22,234 nt of DNA, from NCBI GenBank assembly GCA_018065815.1, contig JAGHSP010000162.1, positions 1-22,234 on the forward strand, in the 5' to 3' direction. This document shows, one piece after another, positions 1-6,854 of this stretch. Position numbers and translations under genes: made by a program. How positions within the stretch are numbered: the stretch's first letter is position 1; the number at the start of each line of letters is the position of its first letter. The stretch is from Candidatus Sodaliphilus limicaballi (GTDB taxonomy: Bacteria > Bacteroidota > Bacteroidia > Bacteroidales > Muribaculaceae). The notes beneath the pieces were generated by a model that was given only the letters and a program-made list of their open reading frames with translations, was not told the DNA's origin and made no database searches.

Positions 1-1
1 G

Positions 2-901
2 GTGCTTTTTTACGACTCTTACTCATCGCCAGCCTTCCAACAACTACTCCAGCGTATCGGTCAGTCAGAAACATTACAACTCTCAGCCTCTGCGCAAAGT
101 CAGTTGCCACCAATTGTGCAGAACGATTCTGCACAATTATCAACGGGGAAAAACCAATTTGTGCAGAACAATTCTGCACAAATGCCAAAGATACTTACAC
201 TCACCATCATATCTAACCATCTTGAGATATTAACTCGTCGCAAAAGTCCCGAAGAACGACTCTTTTACATCCTATATACACATCGTGAACGCCTCAAATA
301 CAAAGAGCTTCAGCGCGTCATTACCAACGATGCATATGGTTCGCTCGTAGGTGGTGACAAAAGCAACCTGTCACAGGCACTCAAAGAGCAATACCCCGAC
401 TCGCCACTCCAGCTGCGCGATACCATATATATAGACCTCCTTGGTCTTCCGCAAAAGTTCAAAGAAACTCACTTGCGCAAAGCCATGGTTGAGCACATGA
501 AGCAATTTATTCTTGAACTTGGCAAAGACTTCCTTTTCATGGAAGAAGAATACCGCCTTCCTGTGGGCAGTTCAACCTTCAAAAGTGACCTCCTTTTCTA
601 TCACCGAGGTCTCCAGTGTCTGGTAGCGGTAGAACTCAAGACTGGCAAGTTCCACCCACGAGACCTAGGTCAACTCGAGTTCTATCTTGAAGCACTTGAT
701 CGTGACGTCAAACGTTCCAATGAGAACCCCTCCATCGGCATCCTCCTGTGTCGCGAAGCCGCCAGCCTTCAAGTAGAATACGCTCTCAGCCGTTCAATGA
801 GTCCAACCATGGTAGCAGAATACCAACGACTTCTCATTCCCAAGGAAGTTCTTCAGGCACAAATTGAAGAATATGCCCAGATAGCATTAGGCGACTCCTG
901 A
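2..901 (+). CDS. YhcG/DUF1016-family PD-(D/E)XK nuclease, 5'-truncated
   Basis: C-terminal part of a YhcG (DUF1016) family protein. The PD-(D/E)XK nuclease fold is clear: Asp196 in FKSDLLFYHR and the E-x-K pair Glu211/Lys213 in AVELKTGKF, followed by the family block LGQLEFYLEALD and GILLC. The first visible codon is GTG, but the residues LFYDSY correspond to the middle of the DUF1016 N-terminal domain (usual R-x-FY-x-x-Y), so the true start lies left of the window. Between the two domains (about residues 36-62) sits a variable linker with the repeated phrases VQNDSAQ and VQNNSAQ, each encoded by a near-perfect DNA palindrome. Family members are presumed DNA-acting and turn up in mobile and defence contexts. 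The biological role of this copy cannot be read from the sequence. It ends with TGA, and a half copy of repeat family A begins 35 bases later. Confidence 0.85.
   Translation: MLFYDSYSSPAFQQLLQRIGQSETLQLSASAQSQLPPIVQNDSAQLSTGKNQFVQNNSAQMPKILTLTIISNHLEILTRRKSPEERLFYILYTHRERLKYKELQRVITNDAYGSLVGGDKSNLSQALKEQYPDSPLQLRDTIYIDLLGLPQKFKETHLRKAMVEHMKQFILELGKDFLFMEEEYRLPVGSSTFKSDLLFYHRGLQCLVAVELKTGKFHPRDLGQLEFYLEALDRDVKRSNENPSIGILLCREAASLQVEYALSRSMSPTMVAEYQRLLIPKEVLQAQIEEYAQIALGDS
112..182. repeat. Two near-identical palindromes inside the YhcG linker
   Basis: Positions 112-138 form an inverted repeat with 12-base arms (AATTGTGCAGAA / TTCTGCACAATT) and a 3-base centre. Positions 158-182 form the same structure with 11-base arms (TTTGTGCAGAA / TTCTGCACAAA) around CAA. 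The two palindromes differ by a few bases, are 19 bases apart and are both translated in frame, giving VQNDSAQ and VQNNSAQ. Confidence 0.85.
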
Positions 902-935
902 GAACAGTAGCACTCCCTCTTTATGACGAGCAGAC

Positions 936-961
936 AGAACCGTCCCTTTTATCTAGTTTTT
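936..961 (+). repeat. Family A palindromic repeat, half copy (A1)
   Basis: Contains the family A core GAACCGTCCC and the right arm TTTTATCTAG followed by Ts. The left arm (CTAGATAAAA in the other copies) is missing and replaced by unrelated sequence. It lies just after the nuclease gene and immediately before full copy A2. Confidence 0.8.
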
Positions 962-977
962 GAAAGAGGATTATATG

Positions 978-1024
978 TTTTCTAGATAAAAAGAACCGTC
1001 CCTTTTATCTAGTTTTATCTAGTA
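978..1024 (+). repeat. Family A palindromic repeat (A2)
   Basis: Inverted arms CTAGATAAAA (982-991) and TTTTATCTAG (1003-1012) surround the core AGAACCGTCCC. An extra TTTTATCTAG follows at 1013-1022. The repeat ends about nine bases before the ATG of the next lipoprotein gene, so it occupies that gene's leader. Its left flank (GATTATATGTTTT) resembles that of copy A4 (GATTATACGTTTT). Confidence 0.9.
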
Positions 1025-1032
1025 TAGAAAAG

Positions 1033-1416
1033 ATGAAACACTTATTTTATTTACTTTCAATAATACTTTTTACGGGATGTACTTTTTACAGCCCCAACAA
1101 ATTTAGTTTTCAAAAGCAGAATAAAGGAAACATAGACTCTATATGGTTTGTTTCAAATATCCAAGCGACGAAAATCTCGGATTTGACCGACATACTTGCA
1201 GTAAAAAACATGTTGACAGGTAAGAGGATTCTTAATCCGCAAAGCATCGTGAAAATCCCGGGGTGGGCTGGAACTATAAAAGTGTATAATGGAAATTCAG
1301 TTCAGTCTTATGAAATTCATGGAAAACTGTTTATAACAGACGACAAAAGATACTATACAGCTCCAATAAACCTCTCAACAGAAATCGATAGCATCATAAA
1401 TAAATCAAACTTATAA
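1033..1416 (+). CDS. Small hypothetical lipoprotein
   Basis: 127 residues with a type II signal peptide: hydrophobic stretch at residues 3-15, lipobox FTGC, lipidated Cys16. The mature part is about 110 residues, polar and without a family motif I recognise, ending in INLSTEIDSIINKSNL. The gene is clearly more AT-rich than the glycosidase genes, suggesting a separate origin. Its ATG lies only about nine bases after repeat A2, so the promoter must lie within or upstream of the repeats. I see no TAnnTTTG box in the short gap. The lipobox makes a real exported protein likely. Function is unknown. Confidence 0.7.
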   Translation: MKHLFYLLSIILFTGCTFYSPNKFSFQKQNKGNIDSIWFVSNIQATKISDLTDILAVKNMLTGKRILNPQSIVKIPGWAGTIKVYNGNSVQSYEIHGKLFITDDKRYYTAPINLSTEIDSIINKSNL

Positions 1417-1494
1417 TTTTAATTATTAGTTACCCGGTAAACAGCTTTTTCCAAAAAAGAAATAACAACTAGTTTTACCAAAAGATAATCCCTG

Positions 1495-1524
1495 GCCAAG
1501 GGTTCCTCCCCGGAACCCCTTGGC
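1495..1524. terminator. Probable intrinsic terminator between convergent genes
   Basis: GC-rich inverted repeat GCCAAGGGTTCC (1495-1506) / GGAACCCCTTGGC (1512-1524): 12 base pairs with one bulged base and a 5-base loop. On the plus strand it is followed by TTTATTACTTTTTATT. It lies between the stop codons of two convergent lipoprotein genes, so it could serve both. Confidence 0.75.
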
Positions 1525-1528
1525 TTTA

Positions 1529-2023
1529 TTACTTTTTATTGAGGTGGTAGATGGTCATTGCCAGCGCTGCAAGCGGGATGGCTAATGGAAACAATATGGC
1601 AAAAATGTACCCGATGAATGCGAGCCAGTAGTCCACGGAGGTCACATGGTGCTTCATCGTGCTTGATGCACCGTCCTTGTACATGACTATGGTGTCGCTG
1701 CTCTTGTAATATCGCAGCGAGTCAAATAGTTCCAGCGGCAAGGACTTGTACACCACGTTGTCATCATCAACCGCTGTGAACGTGATATTTATCGTGCTTT
1801 GGTCGAGGGTGTAGGTGCCATAGGCCTCGTCGCCCCAACTGGCCAGCCCGTCGGATTCTCCCACGTGGCACTCCACATTGCCATCGCTGTCAAAGTCCAG
1901 CACGATTTGTTCCAACCCTCGGTATCCACTGCCTTTATAGGATCCTACCGGGCCGTCGTCGGTGCTGTTACCGCACGCCACCAGAGTGAATGCAAAAAAC
2001 AGAAATATTATCAGTTGTTTCAT
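1529..2023 (-). CDS. Hypothetical lipoprotein with C-terminal membrane segment
   Basis: 164 residues. The N-terminus is a type II signal peptide with lipobox LVAC (Cys17). The middle, about residues 25-125, has a beta-rich pattern: VGSYKGSGYRGLEQIVLDF, then GTYTLDQSTINITF. This resembles small lipocalin-like or META-like lipoprotein domains that report as hypothetical. Residues about 132-158 are strongly hydrophobic (LAFIGYIFAILFPLAIPLAA), an unusual second membrane segment for a lipoprotein. It converges on the upstream lipoprotein gene, with a shared terminator between them. No confident promoter is visible upstream. Function is not known. Confidence 0.7.
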   Translation of the reverse strand: MKQLIIFLFFAFTLVACGNSTDDGPVGSYKGSGYRGLEQIVLDFDSDGNVECHVGESDGLASWGDEAYGTYTLDQSTINITFTAVDDDNVVYKSLPLELFDSLRYYKSSDTIVMYKDGASSTMKHHVTSVDYWLAFIGYIFAILFPLAIPLAALAMTIYHLNKK

Positions 2024-2127
2024 TGCTAGTCCTTTTCATAGATAACGCACCTAGCCTTGTCTTTATTGCCTACGTCATGGTCACAATCGCCTTGCAAAGC
2101 ACATCGAAACCGCCCTACTTTGCTGAT

Positions 2128-2168
2128 AAAAACTAGATAAAAAGAACCGTCCCTTTTATCTAGTTTTT
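2128..2168 (+). repeat. Family A palindromic repeat (A3), supplies a stop codon
   Basis: Best example of family A. Perfect 15-base arms AAAAACTAGATAAAA (2128-2142) and TTTTATCTAGTTTTT (2154-2168) enclose the 11-base core AGAACCGTCCC. The right arm, read on the minus strand, contains the last two sense codons (Lys, Asn) and the TAG stop of the neighbouring 458-residue gene. The structure, a hairpin followed by Ts, could also end transcription. Confidence 0.95.
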
Positions 2169-3536
2169 GCTTGCGGTCATCTTGTTGATGCGGTCGGTGA
2201 GTTGCGGGTATTTTTTTGTGGCATTGGCAAGTTTTCTGACAAACTCTTTAAATCTGGCATTGATTGCCAAAACACACTTTGTGCGTTCATGGTCACCGTA
2301 ATCGATGCTCATGCGTATGGTGAATTTCTTGCCGAGAGTGGATCCATAACTCGTGCATGCTGATTGATATGCCATGAAATGGTTCTCCAGCAACTCAAAC
2401 GTGCTTGCATCTACGGTATATACTTCCCATGGGGCGAAATGTTTTTCTTCTACCATCACCATGCCTAGCGTGTCAACGCCTGTGGATTGCCTGATTGCAT
2501 ACCAGATGCCTTCCGGGTTGTCACTCTCGCTGTAAATTTTTACCTTGATTTCTTTCTTTTTGCCTTTTTCCAAAGGGACACAAGGAGTGTGTGGCTTGTG
2601 GAAGTCGCTGCCTTGGGCTTGATGTGCATGAGCAGCCAATTCGGATGCTAGCCGGGGATATTTATTTTTCACACAGTCGATTAACCCTGTAAAGAACATA
2701 TACCCGTCGTTTTCTTGGCTATATAATGTTTTTTGGAGCTGGTAGCTGCCACAGTCGATTGTGACGAGGTGCGTGCCGAAATCCATATAATTAAAATGAG
2801 AGCAGGAAACCAACCGCGGCTTATAGTTCATGACATAGTCTTTCATCGCACCGAATGTCGGCTTGTCAACAATAAAACGATGCTTGTGCAAGCTGTATCC
2901 AGCGTTTGTGTATTCGTCAAACCCTATGGAATCGGCTATGCTTGACTGACACACCTCTACATTATATGATATCTTGTCTCGAGATCCGATGTTCTCAAAC
3001 CAAAGTTCCTCGGATTTAACTTTGTATCTGTTTGAGACTATCTCTGGAGACTTGAATAATGCTTGGAAACACTTTTGTCCGTCTATGCTATCTTCCAAGT
3101 AGAGACTTACTTTATTATCTTCGACCAATAGTACTGGAGGAAGATAAACTCCTATAGCAATCATCGACCCCCAATAGAGCTGTGGAATCAAACTTAAAGT
3201 GTATTGCTCGCCTTTCTTGATTTTCGGGAGATTTTTATCGGAATTTGTGCTTTGTGAAACCACAACAAAGACATCTGAGAAGTCGGCTCGTTTCAAGAAG
3301 ATTTTATACCAGCCCTGCTTTTTCTTTATACCAACCACCCGGTATTGCGCAGGAGCCTTGAATGAATCTAAAAACAAAGCTTCTTCCTGAGTAATACCAC
3401 GAATACAAGGGAATTCTTCAGCATTGTAGATTGTGTTATAGTCATAAGAGATAGAATCTTGCGCATAAACTTGCCCTGCCGCGGTTACTGCAGTGGCAAG
3501 CGCAAAGGTGATTATTGCAAATACAGTCTGTTTCAT
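2160..3536 (-). CDS. Secreted protein of unknown function with internal duplication
   Basis: 458 residues with a Sec signal peptide cleaved near VYA-QDS (residue about 25). I do not recognise a named family. Two similar segments are visible. The first begins RFIVDKPTFGAMKDYVMNY and runs to NKYPRLASEL. The second begins YTVDASTFELLENHFMAYQ and runs to KKYPQLTDRI. Each starts with V-D-x-x-T-F, has a central beta-rich stretch with IDCG or IDYG, and closes with K-Y-P-x-L, indicating a duplicated domain in the C-terminal half. The stop codon and last two codons come from repeat A3. It has its own promoter (3569-3601) and is not obviously in an operon. A periplasmic or surface location is inferred from the signal peptide only. 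Confidence 0.75.
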   Translation of the reverse strand: MKQTVFAIITFALATAVTAAGQVYAQDSISYDYNTIYNAEEFPCIRGITQEEALFLDSFKAPAQYRVVGIKKKQGWYKIFLKRADFSDVFVVVSQSTNSDKNLPKIKKGEQYTLSLIPQLYWGSMIAIGVYLPPVLLVEDNKVSLYLEDSIDGQKCFQALFKSPEIVSNRYKVKSEELWFENIGSRDKISYNVEVCQSSIADSIGFDEYTNAGYSLHKHRFIVDKPTFGAMKDYVMNYKPRLVSCSHFNYMDFGTHLVTIDCGSYQLQKTLYSQENDGYMFFTGLIDCVKNKYPRLASELAAHAHQAQGSDFHKPHTPCVPLEKGKKKEIKVKIYSESDNPEGIWYAIRQSTGVDTLGMVMVEEKHFAPWEVYTVDASTFELLENHFMAYQSACTSYGSTLGKKFTIRMSIDYGDHERTKCVLAINARFKEFVRKLANATKKYPQLTDRINKMTASKN

Positions 3537-3568
3537 GCTCTTTTTTATTTATCTTTATTTTTCTAATG

Positions 3569-3601
3569 CAAAATTAGCACAAAAACCTCCTAATTTACAA
3601 A
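3569..3601 (-). promoter_or_regulatory. Bacteroidota-type promoter for the 458-residue secreted protein
   Basis: Read on the minus strand, TAATTTTG (3576-3569) matches the TAnnTTTG -7 element and TTTG (3601-3598) matches the -33 element, with 21 bases between them. The start codon is about 33 bases downstream of the -7 box. Confidence 0.7.
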
Positions 3602-3704
3602 TAATCACACCTCATTTTTCGTTTTACACACCGCTAATTTTCAGACTATTGCGAAATAAAAATCTCACAATGCCGTAAAATAGCCTCATCGGCGGAGATT
3701 ATAC

Positions 3705-3747
3705 GTTTTCTAGATAAAAAGAACCGTCCCTTTTATCTAGTTTTTTT
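3705..3747 (+). repeat. Family A palindromic repeat (A4)
   Basis: Arms CTAGATAAAA (3710-3719) and TTTTATCTAG (3731-3740) surround AGAACCGTCCC, followed by seven Ts. It begins four bases beyond the stop codon of the glycosyltransferase gene on the minus strand, so it caps that gene and may act as its terminator. It has the same orientation as all other family A copies in the window. Confidence 0.9.
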
Positions 3748-3751
3748 CTGC

Positions 3752-4465
3752 TTATATCTTGTCGAGACCTTTTGTGTGTTTCTTCAAGTAGTAGAGTAGC
3801 GGATTTTTGTATTTAAGTAGTTTCCAGGGGCGGCTGGAATGGGGATGGTGGGTGACTGGCAAGGTGGTGAATAGGTAGTTGTGGAGGCCTGCTTTGAGGC
3901 TCTTGTGCGAGATGGCGACATCGAACCAATTCTTCTCGGGGTTAAGGGCGTCAAAGTCAAACACATTGAGAAGTGCAGGGGTGAGCAGTGAGCAGCAGAA
4001 TGAGCAATGTTTCTTACTGTCAACTACCCCACTCCACCGTGCTGCATAGCCATAGGGGTAGTTCACCTTTCCGTTGTCGTCAACGGTCACACTGGCCGCA
4101 ATACCGCAGTCGGGGCGTTCCAAAGCTCCGTCCACGAGCCCTTGCAGGGTGTCGGGCCTCACGGTCACATCACTCTCCACAATGAGCAGTCCGGCATTGT
4201 GGGCAAGGCACTGCTTCTGGCAACGGCGCAGCACAAAGAGATAGTTGGGTGACGGGTGCGAGGTTAACTCGCTCAGATTTACAATGCTGATATCGAGCGA
4301 CTTGCACAATGCGGTGAGGCGCTCGGTATTCTCGGGCGTGGAGTTGTCGTTATAGACAGTGACAGTGTGCTCAATGCTTATATTACTGCCCGCGATAGCG
4401 CGCAATGTTTCCTCTGCGCTGTCAATGCTGTCCTTGACCGGTATTATGATGTGTATTTCGTTCAT
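3752..4465 (-). CDS. GT2-like (GT-A fold) glycosyltransferase
   Basis: 237 residues. The N-terminus IHIIIPVKDS and the following VTVYNDNST match the nucleotide-sugar-binding start of family 2 glycosyltransferases, with DNS in place of the common DDxS. LLIVESDVTVRPDTL (about residues 93-107) fits the region that carries the DxD-like metal site, here E-S-D. There is no transmembrane segment and no signal peptide, so it should be cytoplasmic. The length is near a bare GT-A catalytic domain. It has its own promoter and no glycan-synthesis neighbours, so the acceptor cannot be inferred. It ends directly at repeat A4. Confidence 0.8.
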   Translation of the reverse strand: MNEIHIIIPVKDSIDSAEETLRAIAGSNISIEHTVTVYNDNSTPENTERLTALCKSLDISIVNLSELTSHPSPNYLFVLRRCQKQCLAHNAGLLIVESDVTVRPDTLQGLVDGALERPDCGIAASVTVDDNGKVNYPYGYAARWSGVVDSKKHCSFCCSLLTPALLNVFDFDALNPEKNWFDVAISHKSLKAGLHNYLFTTLPVTHHPHSSRPWKLLKYKNPLLYYLKKHTKGLDKI

Positions 4466-4502
4466 AATCTACCTAACAATCGGATTGTTCATTTTCACAA
4501 TG

Positions 4503-4533
4503 CAAAATTAAGCATTTTTGTCGTTTTTTCCAA
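4503..4533 (-). promoter_or_regulatory. Bacteroidota-type promoter for the glycosyltransferase
   Basis: On the minus strand, TAATTTTG (4510-4503) is a full -7 match and TTGG (4533-4530) is a near -33 match at 19-base spacing. The ATG is about 37 bases downstream. Confidence 0.65.
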
Positions 4534-4595
4534 TTTTGTATGTAATAACGACCCTTATCCACCTAAAATCATTCGGTCTCCTATGGCAATATTTG

Positions 4596-6839
4596 TCACT
4601 CGCACATGGTGAAAGTGATATTGCTGGCGTGGAGTAGCTGGTCGTAGGTGATGAAGTTGCCGTCGATGGGGGTGCCGTCGATGGTCACTCCTGACACGTG
4701 CATATTCTTCTCGCTCAAATTCTTGGCTTCGATGGTCACGGTGTGTGACTCGCCAGTCTGGGGCGAGGTGATGTCGATGGTCATGCGGCGGAACTGGGGT
4801 GCGCCCAGGGCGAAGACGTTGCTTGCGGGGGTCACGGGGTAGAATCCCATGACAGAGAACAGGTACCATGCCGACATCTGGCCGCAGTCGTCGTTGCCGT
4901 TGAAGCCGTCGGGGGCGTTGTGGTAGTTGTCGCGAATGGTCTTGCGAATGAGTGCCTGCGCCTTGCGGGGCTGGCCGCAGTAGTCATAGAGGTAGATGTA
5001 GTGGTGTCCGGGCTCGTTGTCGTGGCGATAGTGTCCGCCGTCGAAGTTCTGGTCGAGCTTTGCCGCAAATGCCTCGTTGCCTCCCATCATCTCTATCATG
5101 CCGGGGATGTCCTGCATCACGCAGAAGAGGTAGGTCCACTTCGAGCCCTCGGTGAGACCGTGGCGGTCGTGGTCGTTGATGTCGATGAAAGTGCCGTCGT
5201 ACTTGCGTGGCAGCATGAACCCTTTCTCCTTGCAGTACTGGTTGCGGTAGTTTTGCGACCAGCGCATGAGTGCGTTGTAGTCGTCCACCTTGTTCATGTC
5301 GAGAGCCACACGCGCCACGCACCAGTCGTCGAGCGCATATTCCAGCGTGCGTGACACACTCTCGGCAGTGCGGTCGTCGGGTACATAGCCTATTGAATGA
5401 TAGAAGCTTGCGCCAGCGCGAGCCTCGTATGACGTCCAGCGGTCTCGGTCGCCGTAACGTCGCTGGGTGTCGGCATCGGGAGGTGTCATTGCGTCCTTGC
5501 GCATCGCTTCATAGGCGAGGTTGACGTCATAGTTGCGAATGCCCTTCATGTAGGCATCGGCGATGACGGCGTCGGCATGGGTTGCAATCATGATGTTGGT
5601 GTACGACGGGTTGGGCCACATGGGCAGCCATCCGCCTTCTTTATACATGTTGAGCAAGCCGGTGATCATGTCGCCGGTCATCTCGGGTTCGAGCAGGGTG
5701 AGCAGCGGATGAGTGGCGCGGAAGGTGTCCCACAGCGAGAAGTCGTTGTAAGAGATGCCCTCGTGCACCTTGTCGTCCATAGCGCTGTAGTAGCGGCCGT
5801 CCTCGCTAAACTCGCGGGGGAAGCGGTAGTTGAGGTAAATGGCTGTGTAGAAGATGGTTTTGTCGTCAAGATTGTCGGTCTCGACACTCATCTTTGACAG
5901 CACATTGTTCCACGCCTCGCGTGTGCTCTGTGCCAGCGCGTCAAGGCTCTTGCTGCCCACTTCCTTGTCGAGGTTGGCACGCGCCTGCTCCACGCTGATG
6001 AATGATGTACCCACGTGGGCTACAACGGGTTTGCCGTCGCTGTTGCCAAACTCCACAAACGCACCCATGCGTGTTCCGGTGAGCTCGGCCTTGTCGCGAT
6101 ACACCTTGTCGCCGTCCCAAGTACCGTGTCCCTTGATGGGTCGGTTGAAACGCACCACAAAGTAGCCTTTGAAATTGGGGGTCTCAGGGCCAATCTGCGC
6201 GCTCTGTCGGTCGGGGTTGTAGCCCACAATCTCGTTGTTATCGAGGTCAACTTTCACCCAGCCACGCAGTTTCTCGAGGCGTGGGCCGTAATCATTTGCC
6301 CAGTCGCCCAGCGCGGGGTTGAGGTTGATACCCTGCAAGATGACACGCTGCTGCGCCTTGCGGGGGAAGGTGAACTGCATCACGGCGGCACGGCTGGCAG
6401 CACTCATCTCCACATGGAGCTTGCCCTCGGGTGCTTGCAGGTCCACGCTGTAACGGTAAGGCGTGGCTTTTTCGCTGTCGTGGGTGTAAGGCAACGCACG
6501 GTCGCCGGGCAGGGGACGCACGTCGGTGCCTGTCTGGGGCATGAGCGACATGTAGCCGTAATCGCCCATCCAGATGGTGGGCTGATGCGAACCCATGAAG
6601 CCCATAATCGACTTGTCGTCATAGATATAGGCCATGGTGCCCATCTTGTTCTCGCGGGTTTGGGGCATGAAGTTGGTCATGGCGTGGGGTGTGCCCACGA
6701 AGGGGGCCGATCCGCCCTCTCCCTTGATGGCGGTGCCCATGAGGGTGTTCACGTAGTCAACCGGAGCAAGCGCCTTGCGCGCAGCATGAGTGCTGGCAAC
6801 AGCCAGCAGAGCAATCACAATAGTTAGTATTTTTTTCAT
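4596..6839 (-). CDS. GH92 family alpha-mannosidase
   Basis: 747 residues with a Sec signal peptide (residues 1-19, cut near THA-ARK), so periplasmic or surface-located. GH92 enzymes are calcium-dependent inverting exo-alpha-mannosidases acting on N-glycans and yeast mannans. Family landmarks: the start VDYVNTLMGT with GTPHAMTNFMPQT; GSHQPTIWMGDYG; the TEGSKW motif with the presumed catalytic acid Glu564; NEPGHHYIYLYDY; and GNDDCGQMSAWYLFSVMGF carrying the catalytic-base region Asp650/Asp651. The length is normal for the family. It lies 15 bases after the GH2 gene, in the same direction, so the two are almost certainly cotranscribed from the promoter before GH2. Linkage specificity (alpha-1,2, -1,3, -1,4 or -1,6) cannot be settled by eye. 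Confidence 0.95.
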   Translation of the reverse strand: MKKILTIVIALLAVASTHAARKALAPVDYVNTLMGTAIKGEGGSAPFVGTPHAMTNFMPQTRENKMGTMAYIYDDKSIMGFMGSHQPTIWMGDYGYMSLMPQTGTDVRPLPGDRALPYTHDSEKATPYRYSVDLQAPEGKLHVEMSAASRAAVMQFTFPRKAQQRVILQGINLNPALGDWANDYGPRLEKLRGWVKVDLDNNEIVGYNPDRQSAQIGPETPNFKGYFVVRFNRPIKGHGTWDGDKVYRDKAELTGTRMGAFVEFGNSDGKPVVAHVGTSFISVEQARANLDKEVGSKSLDALAQSTREAWNNVLSKMSVETDNLDDKTIFYTAIYLNYRFPREFSEDGRYYSAMDDKVHEGISYNDFSLWDTFRATHPLLTLLEPEMTGDMITGLLNMYKEGGWLPMWPNPSYTNIMIATHADAVIADAYMKGIRNYDVNLAYEAMRKDAMTPPDADTQRRYGDRDRWTSYEARAGASFYHSIGYVPDDRTAESVSRTLEYALDDWCVARVALDMNKVDDYNALMRWSQNYRNQYCKEKGFMLPRKYDGTFIDINDHDRHGLTEGSKWTYLFCVMQDIPGMIEMMGGNEAFAAKLDQNFDGGHYRHDNEPGHHYIYLYDYCGQPRKAQALIRKTIRDNYHNAPDGFNGNDDCGQMSAWYLFSVMGFYPVTPASNVFALGAPQFRRMTIDITSPQTGESHTVTIEAKNLSEKNMHVSGVTIDGTPIDGNFITYDQLLHASNITFTMCE

Positions 6840-6854
6840 AATTCCTTATATTCA

